From: Desulfoplanes sp.
GTDB taxonomy: Bacteria > Desulfobacterota > Desulfovibrionia > Desulfovibrionales > Desulfomicrobiaceae
Length of the DNA stretch: 10,919 nt
Assembly: GCA_028708105.1 (NCBI GenBank)
Contig: JAQVZR010000029.1
Coordinates: 1 to 10,919, forward strand
Direction: 5' to 3'
Shown here: positions 1 through 6,878 of the stretch, one piece after another
How the letters are laid out: each line of letters begins with the position of its first letter
How positions within the stretch are numbered: position 1 is the stretch's first letter
The notes under the pieces: generated by a model
Databases searched by the model: none
The model's input: the letters and a program-made list of their open reading frames with translations, nothing else
Told to the model about the DNA's origin: nothing
Translations under genes and position numbers: made by a program

Positions 1-165
1 CAGATTGATCTGATGAAGGCCCGAAATCTGGCCATAGTGGCTCTGATCGTTATTTTTGGGGTTGGCGGGATGGCGTTCTCTGCCGGTAATTTTACCGTCA
101 AGGGGATCGGCCTGGCAGGTATTATGGGAGTGTTTCTCAATATGATTCTCCCCGGACGCGAATAG
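1..165 (+). CDS. uraA: C-terminal end of a uracil/xanthine permease (UraA-like), 5' end outside window
   Basis: The reading frame is open from base 1 and stops at TAG 163-165, leaving the last 54 residues. The segment is hydrophobic, with two membrane-type stretches: one around ARNLAIVALIVIFGVGGMAF, the other around VKGIGLAGIMGVFLNMILP. The pattern of a helix, a short GNFTVKGIGLA loop and a final helix ending in NMILP resembles the C terminus of nucleobase:cation symporter-2 proteins such as UraA, which import uracil with protons across the inner membrane. The family call rests on this tail alone; a xanthine permease relative is equally possible. A strong terminator follows 20 bases after the stop, so this is the last gene of its unit. 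Confidence 0.7.
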   Translation, partial: QIDLMKARNLAIVALIVIFGVGGMAFSAGNFTVKGIGLAGIMGVFLNMILPGRE

Positions 166-185
166 ACGTACATGGGGTTGAAAAT

Positions 186-223
186 ATACAAAAAGGCGGT
201 GCATATGCACCGCCTTTTTGTAT
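186..223. terminator. Perfect 38-base palindrome, intrinsic terminator after the permease gene
   Basis: The 38 bases are a perfect inverted repeat centred on CATATG at 202-207. A GC-rich core (GGCGGTGCAT / ATGCACCGCC) is flanked by AAAAA on the left and TTTTT on the right, giving a hairpin followed by a T run on either strand. It would end the permease transcript on + and could also stop leftward readthrough from the tRNA-Pro gene. Confidence 0.9.
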
Positions 224-276
224 GGGGCGTTGGAAGTTTCAGGAGGTGTGTCTGCAGAACGTCGGGCACCGGCGAT

Positions 277-310
277 AAAAAAAAGGTTTACAGCATTGAA
301 GCTGCAAACC
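277..310 (-). terminator. Intrinsic terminator downstream of tRNA-Pro
   Basis: On the - strand GGTTTGCAGC (310-301) pairs with GCTGTAAACC (294-285), with one G-U pair and a 6-base loop, followed by eight T (284-277). It starts 11 bases beyond the tRNA 3' end, so it ends the tRNA transcript. Confidence 0.85.
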
Positions 311-320
311 CTTAATTTTA

Positions 321-397
321 TGGTCGGGATGGCGCGATTTGAACGCGCGATCTCTGCGTCCCGAACGCAGCGCTCTACCAAACTGAGCCACATCCCG
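321..397 (-). tRNA. tRNA-Pro, anticodon CGG
   Basis: The - strand folds into a complete 77-nt tRNA. The 7-bp acceptor stem is CGGGATG with CATCCCG, the D arm is GCTC...GAGC, and the anticodon stem is CTGCG/CGCAG around loop TTCGGGA. This puts CGG (bases 363-361) at positions 34-36. The T arm is GCGCG-TTCAAAT-CGCGC, then discriminator A and an encoded CCA (323-321). It decodes CCG as proline. It is a single gene with its own terminator. No integrase or att duplication is visible around its 3' end. Confidence 0.97.
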
Positions 398-408
398 CGA
401 GAAACAGG

Positions 409-437
409 TCTCTAGATATTTTTTCCAGAGAATGCAA
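409..437 (-). promoter_or_regulatory. Possible promoter of tRNA-Pro
   Basis: Reading the - strand, TTGCAT (437-432) lies 17 bases from TAGAGA (414-409), which would start transcription about five bases before the tRNA 5' end. The -35 match is fair and the -10 match poor (three of six), so this is tentative. Confidence 0.3.
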
Positions 438-509
438 GCGGAATTATCTATTGTCATTAGTAAAATATTTTTTTACGTATACAAGGATTGTTGTTCTCAG
501 TTTTTGGTT

Positions 510-538
510 TTGATCAAAGGGCGGTAACATTGTATCAT
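510..538 (+). promoter_or_regulatory. Sigma70-like promoter of the HD-GYP gene
   Basis: TTGATC (510-515) and TATCAT (533-538) are separated by exactly 17 bases. They match the -35 consensus at four positions and the -10 consensus at five. The predicted transcription start is near 544-546. That falls immediately before the most upstream possible ATG (547), so the functional start codon of the gene is more likely one of the later candidates. Confidence 0.6.
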
Positions 539-627
539 CTGAGAGCATGGGGTGTTTACGTGTCTCGACCGATGACGGATTTCCTTTTAACGCTTTGACT
601 TATAATGGAATTTGGCTAGTGAACAAC

Positions 628-2139
628 ATGCAGGCAAAACAGCGGCAGCGGCCGACATATCCATCCAGTGTAAGACAGAAAGGGCGTCAATCCCATATTC
701 TTGTCGTGGACGATGAACCGGGGCTCAGAGAGATTTGTGACGAAGCACTTACGGATGCCGGCTATGTTGTCGAGTGTGTCAGCTCCGGTCAAGAAGCCTT
801 GGATTTTTTGGATGATTCCGAGGTCGATTTGATTCTTTCTGATTTTCGTATGCCAAATATGTCCGGACTTGAGTTGCTGGAACGGGTCAAGGGTAAGGGA
901 TTTGATACTGATTTCTTGATCATGACAGGTTTTGGAAGCATTGAGACCGCTGTGGAATGTATCAAAATGGGCGCTGCAGACTATCTGCCAAAACCTTTTA
1001 ATATCAGTCATTTGCTCCTTAAGACCAAAAAAGTTCTCAAGGACAGACTGGACAGACTGGAGCGTAAAAAACTCAGCAGTCTTGTTCGTATGCTCAATTT
1101 GAGTAACGCTCTGAATATGCAGCTTGATCTGTCTGCGTTGGTGCAGGAGTTCCTTTTCCATGTTCAGAATAATTTTAATCCAGATAGCATGCTTTTTCAT
1201 TTGCCCGATTCTCTTGCCTTGAATCGGGTGACAGTCAGAGGAGCACTTTTACGGACCAACAGACCTCTTTTTCTCTGGTTGAACAAAATTTGCGAAGCAG
1301 TGAAAAAAAAGGGGCAGTCAAAAATTATCGATCGTTTTTCCGTAGCCATGGAAGAGGGCACCCTGTTTTGTCCTGTCGAAGAATTTTCTTATTCGATAAT
1401 GGTGGTACCTCTTGTTCAGTATTCCCAGAAAATTGGGACGATAGCCGTGGTGCGGTCCAGTGAAAAAGCAGAATATACCCCTGCTGACCTGCAGCTTCTC
1501 ACCATTTTTTCTTCCCACATTGCTTCATCTCTTCAGAATGCTCGACTGTACACCAAAATGAAGGCGTTGAATCGAGAAGTTATCGGTTCGTATGCCCGGG
1601 CCGTGGAAGCCAAGGATATCTATACCAGCGGTCATTCTGACCGTGTGGCACGCTATGCCAGAGCCCTGGGAGAATCGTTGGGGCTGCAGGCACAGGAACT
1701 TGAAATCCTGTACACCGCAGGAATCCTGCATGATATTGGTAAAATCGGTGTTCCTGACAGTATCCTGAATAAGCCGGGCAGACTCACCTCAGAAGAGTAC
1801 GATGTCATGAAGAAACATCCCCGGATAGGACGAGATATCTTGTCACAGGTTACGAGTTTTAGGGAAATTCTGCCTATTGTCTATCATCACCACGAACGTA
1901 TTGATGGCAAAGGATATCCTGATGGTTTGACCGGGAACGAAATTCCGTTTTTGGCCAGAATTGTCAGTGTGGTTGACAGTTATGAAGCCATGACTTCGGA
2001 TCGTGCATACAGAAATGCTTTGCCTGCCGCAACCGTGAGAAAAATCTTAGAGGACGGGGCCGGGACCCAATGGCAAGCCGATCTGGTCAAACATTGGTTA
2101 GAGCTGATTGCCACCAAAGATGTTCTGGCCGATACCTGA
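628..2139 (+). CDS. Response regulator with GAF-like and HD-GYP domains (c-di-GMP phosphodiesterase)
   Basis: Predicted cytoplasmic two-component output enzyme that hydrolyses cyclic di-GMP. From Met at 628 (503 aa), residues 22-138 are a receiver domain with acidic pair D28/D29, phosphoacceptor D72 (SDFRMP), T100 and K122 (PKPF). Residues about 155-310 look like a GAF domain. Residues about 320-495 are an HD-GYP domain with GHS H336, the HD pair H368/D369 (HDIGK), HHHE 420-423, G429-Y430-P431 (DGKGYPDGLTG) and the SDRAYR segment. All expected metal-ligand motifs are present, so an active enzyme is likely. Start: the frame is open to ATG 547, but the likely promoter would make that leaderless. 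GTG 619 has GGAA 8 bases upstream, and ATG 628 has little Shine-Dalgarno. The start is uncertain, the product is not. It lies upstream of the che cluster but is separated by about 350 bases, so it is probably its own unit. Confidence 0.92.
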   Translation: MQAKQRQRPTYPSSVRQKGRQSHILVVDDEPGLREICDEALTDAGYVVECVSSGQEALDFLDDSEVDLILSDFRMPNMSGLELLERVKGKGFDTDFLIMTGFGSIETAVECIKMGAADYLPKPFNISHLLLKTKKVLKDRLDRLERKKLSSLVRMLNLSNALNMQLDLSALVQEFLFHVQNNFNPDSMLFHLPDSLALNRVTVRGALLRTNRPLFLWLNKICEAVKKKGQSKIIDRFSVAMEEGTLFCPVEEFSYSIMVVPLVQYSQKIGTIAVVRSSEKAEYTPADLQLLTIFSSHIASSLQNARLYTKMKALNREVIGSYARAVEAKDIYTSGHSDRVARYARALGESLGLQAQELEILYTAGILHDIGKIGVPDSILNKPGRLTSEEYDVMKKHPRIGRDILSQVTSFREILPIVYHHHERIDGKGYPDGLTGNEIPFLARIVSVVDSYEAMTSDRAYRNALPAATVRKILEDGAGTQWQADLVKHWLELIATKDVLADT

Positions 2140-2480
2140 TTTGTATGCCTATTGTATTGCTGACCTGATTTTTTACACAAGCCTGCTGTTGGTACTGTAT
2201 CCTTCAATCTTTCCGGCTTGGAGTGTTAAACCAACCCTCGTTTGAGATACGAAGTTTTTAAAACGAATTCTGATTTCGTTTCAAGACAATCACATCGTAG
2301 GGGCACCCCTTGCCCCTTGTGTCCTTTTGGTGATGCAACCCACCTTTGAGATATTGCCTGAATTTGGCCACCCGCAAGGGGTGTCCCTACCGACCGTCGC
2401 TCGGAGCAGAGGTTCGATAGAAACTCAACATTTCGAAATAGTTCTGGTTTAGTACTGTCATACTATGATTCCCGGTTGGA
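2140..2480. other. Long intergenic region between the HD-GYP gene and cheB
   Basis: No open reading frame here looks like a gene. The stretch contains a small AT-rich inverted repeat (AAACGAA 2261-2267 with TTCGTTT 2275-2281), CAAGCC/GGCTTG arms around 2175-2220 with a long loop, and the REP-like pair at 2297-2390. I see no convincing sigma70, sigma54 or sigma28 promoter for the che genes, although one should lie between 2391 and 2480 if the cluster is transcribed independently. No T-tract hairpin clearly ends the HD-GYP transcript. Confidence 0.6.
2297..2390. repeat. REP/BIME-like inverted pair with 5' GTAG and short hairpins
   Basis: Left unit: GTAG followed by a GGGGC/GCCCC hairpin (2300-2304 with 2312-2316). 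Right unit, inverted, ending in CTAC (2387-2390): read on - it is GTAG plus a CACCC/GGGTG hairpin. The outer 17 bases of both units (2297-2313 and 2374-2390) are complementary except for one G opposite T, which is a wobble pair in RNA. GTAG followed by an imperfect palindrome is the signature of REP sequences mobilised by RAYT (IS200-like) transposases. Two units in opposite orientation form a BIME. No transposase is in the window, so the assignment rests on sequence form only. Confidence 0.55.
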
Positions 2481-2489
2481 AAAGGAGGA
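2481..2489 (+). promoter_or_regulatory. Strong ribosome binding site that fixes the TTG start of cheB
   Basis: AAAGGAGGA sits 7 bases before TTG 2497. A start at the upstream in-frame TTG (2476) would place this site inside the coding region, so TTG 2497 is the better choice. Confidence 0.85.
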
Positions 2490-2496
2490 ATATCTT

Positions 2497-3552
2497 TTGA
2501 TCCGTGTACTTGTTGTCGATGATTCAGCCTTCATGCGTAAAGCCATAAGCTCAATGCTGGACAAGGATCCTGAGATTCAGGTTGTTGGTACTGCAAAAAA
2601 CGGTAGCGAAGGACTGGATAAAATTAGGCAATTTGATCCCGATGTCGTGACTATGGACATTGAGATGCCGCAGATGGACGGGCTGACGGCTCTTAAACAT
2701 ATTATGATGGAAATGCCCCGCCCGGTGTTGATGATCAGTTCTTTGACCAATGAAGGGGCCGAGGCAACCCTGAAGGCCTTTGAGTACGGTGCTGTTGATT
2801 TTATCGCTAAACGTCTGTCCCTGGTGAGTCTTGATATTGTTCGTATTGAAGACGAGCTCCGCGCAAAGGTCAAAGCTGTAGCCAGACGGTGGTTGCGCCC
2901 GATTCCTTTGTGGGGGAAAAAGAGCCTGCGATGTTCCCAGTCTTCTGTGTATCCCCTCGCAAAAAAAAATCATGGACGTGTTGTTCGGGATATCGTGGCC
3001 ATAGGCGTTTCCACTGGTGGACCTCCGGTCGTGCAAAAAATTCTTTCAGAACTCCCCGCAGATTTTCCCGCATGTATACTTATTGCTCAGCATATGCCCA
3101 AAACATTTACCGGACCGTTTGCCAAAAGGCTGAATGATTCGTCGAAGCTGAAGGTTAAAGAAGCCAGTCCTGGAGATGTGGTCAGGCCGGGGAGAGTGTT
3201 TGTTGCTCCCGGGGGAGTCCATCTTCGGATTAAACAACGGGTGACGCATATTGATGTCGTGATCAGCTCAGAGCCTTCGGACGCCCTGTACAAACCCTCG
3301 GCCAACGAATTAATGTCTTCAGTAGCCCAGGCTGTGGGCAAACGGGCCCTGGGAGTCATCCTTACGGGAATCGGAAGTGATGGTCGGGAAGGTATTTGGG
3401 AATTGAAAGCCAGGGGGGGATATGTTCTTGCCCAGAGTAATGAAACCTGTGTTGTCTATGGTATGCCCAAAGCCGTTGTCGAGGCTGGATTGGCGGATCA
3501 GGTGGTGGATCTGGACGACATGTCCCAGGCCATAGAATCCGCTTTGTACTGA
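2497..3552 (+). CDS. cheB: CheB, chemotaxis receptor glutamate methylesterase/deamidase
   Basis: CheB removes methyl groups from chemoreceptor glutamates when phosphorylated by CheA, giving adaptation. The 351-residue length is typical. The N-terminal receiver domain has D8/D9, phosphoacceptor D54 (TMDIEMPQMDG) and K105. The C-terminal catalytic domain has the Ser-His-Asp triad: S172 in GVSTGG, H199 in AQHMPK, D295 in TGIGSDG. The start is TTG 2497, set by the ribosome binding site at 2481-2489; translation then begins MIRVLVVDD. Odd points: the normally conserved Lys-Pro-Ser after the last receiver strand reads Lys-Arg-Leu (K105-R106-L107), and the interdomain linker (residues about 129-158) is unusually basic and Trp-containing. 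Both stretches look like local frame shifts that were later restored (see findings). All catalytic residues remain, so function is likely. It is the first gene of the che cluster. Confidence 0.95.
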   Translation: MIRVLVVDDSAFMRKAISSMLDKDPEIQVVGTAKNGSEGLDKIRQFDPDVVTMDIEMPQMDGLTALKHIMMEMPRPVLMISSLTNEGAEATLKAFEYGAVDFIAKRLSLVSLDIVRIEDELRAKVKAVARRWLRPIPLWGKKSLRCSQSSVYPLAKKNHGRVVRDIVAIGVSTGGPPVVQKILSELPADFPACILIAQHMPKTFTGPFAKRLNDSSKLKVKEASPGDVVRPGRVFVAPGGVHLRIKQRVTHIDVVISSEPSDALYKPSANELMSSVAQAVGKRALGVILTGIGSDGREGIWELKARGGYVLAQSNETCVVYGMPKAVVEAGLADQVVDLDDMSQAIESALY

Positions 3553-3636
3553 TCGCGGTATGGTGATTTATGTGCGGATCATGTTGCATCTGCAGTGATC
3601 GTATCACGGCCCTATGAAAAAGTGAGCATTTATTCG

Positions 3637-5568
3637 ATGGGAATACCCGAAATTTTTGCGTACCTTGAAAGCAACGAACCCGAGCTGCAGCGTGAAGGGG
3701 CCTTTATGGCCGGCGAAGCCATGTGCCGTGAGGCTATTCCGCAACTTGCCAGACTCCTGGTCAGTCCGAATCTGGGAGTGCAGGATGCTGCAGACATGTC
3801 TTTACGGAAGCTGGGGGGAAAGGAAGTGGTCGCGGCCGTCATTCCTTTGCTCAGAAGCGAAGATGCTCCTGCCAGGAATTTGTCCATGGATATCTTGCGG
3901 CAGGTAGGCCATCACAATGTTCAGCCGCTTATTGCTCTGCTCAAAGATGAGGACCCGGATATCCGTATTTTTGCCTGCGATATCCTGGGAGCGACACGTA
4001 AACTGAGGGCAGTCCATCCCCTTTGTGATTCCCTGCTTCATGATCCCGAGGTCAATGTCCGTTATCAGGCTGCCGTCAGTCTGGGGGAAATTGGCAAGTC
4101 TGATGCGACTGAAGCATTAAATGAAGCTTTGAAGGATGATGATTGGGTTAAGTTTGCGGTTATTGAGGCCCTTATGAAGATCAGAGATGATTCCTCCATA
4201 GTTGCACTCCTCGGGGCCCTTGACAAAAGTTCTGAGCTGGTTGCCTCTATTATTATTGATGCCTTAGGGGAAATAGGACACATTAAGGCCGTCCCCGTTC
4301 TGATTAACTATTTCACCGGAGCTGCCCCTGTCCTCAGAAACAAAATCTTAAAGGCCGTGGTCAATATTATGGGTACCAAGACCTTGACTTTCCTTTCAGA
4401 CAAAGACCGTGTGACGTTTGCATCCTACCTGCTCAGCGCTGTAGATGATGAAGATACTGCCGTGCAGGATGCCGCTATTGTCGGACTTTCGTGCATTGGA
4501 GGTGAAGCTGCCTCAGATAAAATACTTATGCTCGCAGCGTCTATCAATCAGGAACAGGAACCTGAGCGTTTTCAGAAGGCGATTAACGGGTTGGTGGCTC
4601 TTGGATTGACTCCGGCGTTGCTAAACAGTGCGGGGTCGGATGACGAACGTCTCAGTAAGGTGGCCCTTACCGTGCTTATTCACATGGGGACGCCCGATGC
4701 TCTTCAAGTGTGTACGAAGGTATTCTGGCATAAAGATCGTGACGGACAACGTGATATTGCCAGGGGCGTAGGAGCTCTCGCCGGAAAAGAAGTCAAACCT
4801 TTTTTTTTGCGTATTCTTAGAGAGTCCACGGACGGTAGCATTCTTAAAAGCGCGTTGTCCTTTTTGGGTATAAGAATGCAGTTTGTGGATGTTGTTGAGG
4901 ACATTGTTCCTTTCCTTAATCATCCATTTGATGATGTAAAAGAGGTTGCCCTAGATGCTTGCATCGCCATAGGGGGGAAGAGTGTCGAAGCGTTGTTTAA
5001 TGAGATGCTGCACGATCCGGATCCCTTTAAACGGACAATGGCGGTATATGCCTTTGGGAAAATGGATGTCCGCAGCCATCTGGCTGATCTTGAAGATGCC
5101 TTGAATGACGAGGTCGCGGATATTCGTAAAATTGCCATGGAAGCCATGGCCGGAGTGTGTGGTGACAACCCCGACCTCTTGAGCCGGGTAGTGCCGCGCA
5201 TGATTAACGATGAGAGTCGTGAAGTACGGCGGAGTTTGGTGGAATTTTTAGGGAGTTCGCAATGTTCTGATGCCGTCGCATATCTTATTAAGGCATTGAG
5301 TGATGCTGACGATTGGGTACAGATCCGAGCTATTGAATCCCTGGGTACAACGGGGCGCTGTGATGTGATCCCGGCATTGCGGCCGTTACTCACATCTCCT
5401 AATCAGTTGATCCGGATGAAGGTTGTTCAGGCGCTGGGACGTATTGGGGGGAAAGAAGCATTCCAAGAACTGCTTTCCATTCTGGATACACAGGATATGG
5501 AATTGCTGGAAGCCGCGGAACAGGCGCTTGATCTCATCCAGGCAGATGATGGTGAGGTATTGGAATGA
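3637..5568 (+). CDS. HEAT-repeat (PBS-lyase-like) protein in the che operon
   Basis: This 643-residue protein is built almost wholly of helical repeats of about 31 residues, roughly 18-20 by eye. A typical unit has a D-x-D-x-x-V/I-R helix, then A-x-x-x-L-G-x-I/L-G, for example DPEVNVRYQAAVSLGEIG and DDWVQIRAIESLGTTGR. It has no signal peptide, membrane segment or catalytic motif that I can see, so it is probably a cytoplasmic protein-binding scaffold. It lies 84 bases after cheB, and its TGA overlaps the ATG of cheR by four bases, implying translational coupling and a shared role. Its target is unknown. Receptors, CheR/CheB or the flagellar switch are candidates by context only. Start: ATG 3637 gives the N terminus MGIPEIFAYL, with a weak GTGAG 10 bases upstream. 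The frame stays open to GTG 3595 (14 residues longer), which has no ribosome site. Confidence 0.88.
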   Translation: MGIPEIFAYLESNEPELQREGAFMAGEAMCREAIPQLARLLVSPNLGVQDAADMSLRKLGGKEVVAAVIPLLRSEDAPARNLSMDILRQVGHHNVQPLIALLKDEDPDIRIFACDILGATRKLRAVHPLCDSLLHDPEVNVRYQAAVSLGEIGKSDATEALNEALKDDDWVKFAVIEALMKIRDDSSIVALLGALDKSSELVASIIIDALGEIGHIKAVPVLINYFTGAAPVLRNKILKAVVNIMGTKTLTFLSDKDRVTFASYLLSAVDDEDTAVQDAAIVGLSCIGGEAASDKILMLAASINQEQEPERFQKAINGLVALGLTPALLNSAGSDDERLSKVALTVLIHMGTPDALQVCTKVFWHKDRDGQRDIARGVGALAGKEVKPFFLRILRESTDGSILKSALSFLGIRMQFVDVVEDIVPFLNHPFDDVKEVALDACIAIGGKSVEALFNEMLHDPDPFKRTMAVYAFGKMDVRSHLADLEDALNDEVADIRKIAMEAMAGVCGDNPDLLSRVVPRMINDESREVRRSLVEFLGSSQCSDAVAYLIKALSDADDWVQIRAIESLGTTGRCDVIPALRPLLTSPNQLIRMKVVQALGRIGGKEAFQELLSILDTQDMELLEAAEQALDLIQADDGEVLE

Positions 5569-6446
5569 CCTCGTCATTCACGAAGTCGATCACATTGCGT
5601 AAGCAGGTCACCATGGATGATGTCGAATTTGGACATCTGCGAGATTTCATCTATGAGAAATGCGGCATATATATTCCTGATAATCGAAAATATCTTCTTG
5701 AAAACCGTCTTTTGAATCGTCTTAGATTTCTCGGCCTGCGAACATTTGGAGAATATTTTTATTTTTTAAAATCTGACCAGGGTGGAAAAACGGAACTACA
5801 GGCTCTTTTCGAAGTTATAACGACTAATGAGACCAGTTTTTATCGGAATCCGGCACAGCTCAAGGTTTTGGAAAACGGTCTCTTGAAGTCGGTGATGGAT
5901 GAGCAGCTCAAAAAAGGATCGCGTGATATACATATCTGGTCTGCAGGATGCTCGACTGGTGAAGAACCGTACACACTGGAGATCATCCTGCATGAGATTC
6001 TCAAGGCTCAGCGTTCTCTGTGGAATATCACTATTATGGCCGGGGATTTATCAGAAGCAGTTCTCGCCAGCGCAGCACGAGGTGAGTACACTGAATACGC
6101 ATTGCGAACAACGCCCAAGGCAATTATTGCCCGTTACTTTACGCCGATCGGTAATGGGCGTTATCTGATTAATCCTGCAATTAAGAAGCATATTTTTTTC
6201 CATCAGATTAATCTCAACGATCGTGCGCAATTGAGAAATATACGACGATCGCATATTATTTTTTGTCGCAATGTGCTTATTTATTTTGATGAAGCTATGA
6301 AAAAACGGGTTATAAGCAGTTTTTACGATAACCTTTTGCCCGGCGGGTATCTTTTTATAGGCCATTCCGAATCATTGCATAACATCAGCCGGGTCTTTAA
6401 GCCTATCCATTATCCAAGTGCCATCGTCTATAGGAAGGAGGGGTAG
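5565..6446 (+). CDS. cheR: CheR, chemotaxis receptor methyltransferase
   Basis: CheR transfers methyl groups from S-adenosylmethionine to receptor glutamates, opposing CheB. The 293 residues fit the family. The N-terminal all-helical domain (residues about 18-90) contains the conserved run IYEKCGIYIPDNRKYLLENR and is followed by TTNETSFYRN. The Rossmann domain carries the SAM-binding loop GCSTGEEPY (128-136), acidic D161 (AGDLSEAVL), and RNVLIYFD (235-242), ending with GHSE before the last strand. No C-terminal CheW-binding pentapeptide or TPR extension is present. ATG 5565 overlaps the end of the HEAT gene in an ATGA arrangement, with GAGG (5554-5557) 7 bases upstream. The stop is followed two bases later by the start of the pilZ remnant. 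It appears intact. Confidence 0.96.
   Translation: MTSSFTKSITLRKQVTMDDVEFGHLRDFIYEKCGIYIPDNRKYLLENRLLNRLRFLGLRTFGEYFYFLKSDQGGKTELQALFEVITTNETSFYRNPAQLKVLENGLLKSVMDEQLKKGSRDIHIWSAGCSTGEEPYTLEIILHEILKAQRSLWNITIMAGDLSEAVLASAARGEYTEYALRTTPKAIIARYFTPIGNGRYLINPAIKKHIFFHQINLNDRAQLRNIRRSHIIFCRNVLIYFDEAMKKRVISSFYDNLLPGGYLFIGHSESLHNISRVFKPIHYPSAIVYRKEG
6435..6441 (+). promoter_or_regulatory. Ribosome binding site of the decayed pilZ gene
   Basis: AAGGAGG lies within the last codons of cheR, 7 bases before GTG 6449. Its good match shows that the broken gene behind it was once well translated and fixes its original start. Confidence 0.7.
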
Positions 6447-6448
6447 TC

Positions 6449-6840
6449 GTGACTGATGCCGGCCGCGAACGCAGAAAATGCAGACGACTTTCCAAGCAAT
6501 ACCGCATGGAATTGAGTGTGGTTACCTTTCCTTTGACAAGAATGCGTCCGTTTGAGGTGACGGGGATTCCCGTGGGTTAGCTGTTCGGTGTTCGAAACTT
6601 TTTGATCAGAGACAAAAGGTACAAGTTAAAATATTTATTCCTGGCTTGAACAAATAGTATCCTGAATTTTTTAAAGTTTTTGAAAATGATGTTGGCCAGT
6701 ATCTCACTGCTGTTGCTGAAATAGCCGGGGGTAGACCGGATGTTTCCAAAAACGATTATATGATAGGACTTGAATTTTTGGATAGTTATGAAGACGATCT
6801 TTCCGCATTATAAAATTTGATTCGCAGTGCACTGGGATAG
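6449..6840 (+). pseudogene. Broken PilZ-domain (c-di-GMP receptor) gene
   Basis: GTG 6449 opens a frame reading VTDAGRERRKCRRLSKQYRM, the Arg-rich N-terminal motif of PilZ proteins, but stops at TAG 6578-6580 after 43 codons. PilZ similarity resumes in another frame: GLAVRCSKLFDQRQKVQVKI... then TAG 6655-6657, then YPEFFKVFENDVGQYLTAVA... and NDYMIGLEFLDSYEDDLSAL, then TAA 6811-6813, then NLIRSALG and TAG 6838-6840, the likely original end. The frame change is between about 6560 and 6575. It falls on the second c-di-GMP motif (D-x-S-x-x-G), and about seven bases seem missing. So there is one frame change and two internal stops. An intact protein would have been about 130 residues. It binds no ligand now unless the short first fragment is made. 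It sits tightly between cheR and cheY, so it was once part of the operon. Confidence 0.85.
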
Positions 6841-6868
6841 TTCGTGATTATTTTTTTACAAAGGTGTT

Positions 6869-6872
6869 GGAG
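6869..6872 (+). promoter_or_regulatory. Ribosome binding site that decides the cheY start
   Basis: GGAG lies 6 bases before ATG 6879. The frame is also open to GTG 6864 and TTG 6867, but those have no Shine-Dalgarno, and the product from ATG 6879 starts exactly like other CheY proteins (MIKHILIVDDS). Confidence 0.65.
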
Positions 6873-6878
6873 CAAGAG

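Noticed and set aside
218..457. Short open frames on both strands across 218-457
   Set aside because: They overlap the tRNA-Pro gene and its terminator and have no protein-like features.
2297..2390. Inverted repeat as a riboswitch or CRISPR repeat
   Set aside because: There are only two units, in opposite orientation, with no regular spacers; no known riboswitch core is recognisable, and the REP-like form explains it better.
2391..2480. Sigma54 or sigma70 promoter for the che operon
   Set aside because: TACTAT at 2461 resembles a -10 box, but no acceptable -35 lies 16-18 bases upstream, and no TGGC-N-TGC pair was found.
3553..3636. Small gene or regulatory site between cheB and the HEAT gene
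   Set aside because: Only 84 bases with a short GATCA/TGATC inverted repeat; no T run, promoter pair or ribosome site convincing enough to call.
6655..6657. In-frame TAG in the pilZ remnant as a possible pyrrolysine codon
   Set aside because: A TAA stop and a frame change also break the gene, and neighbouring genes (cheR, cheA, the permease) end with TAG, so recoding would not rescue it.
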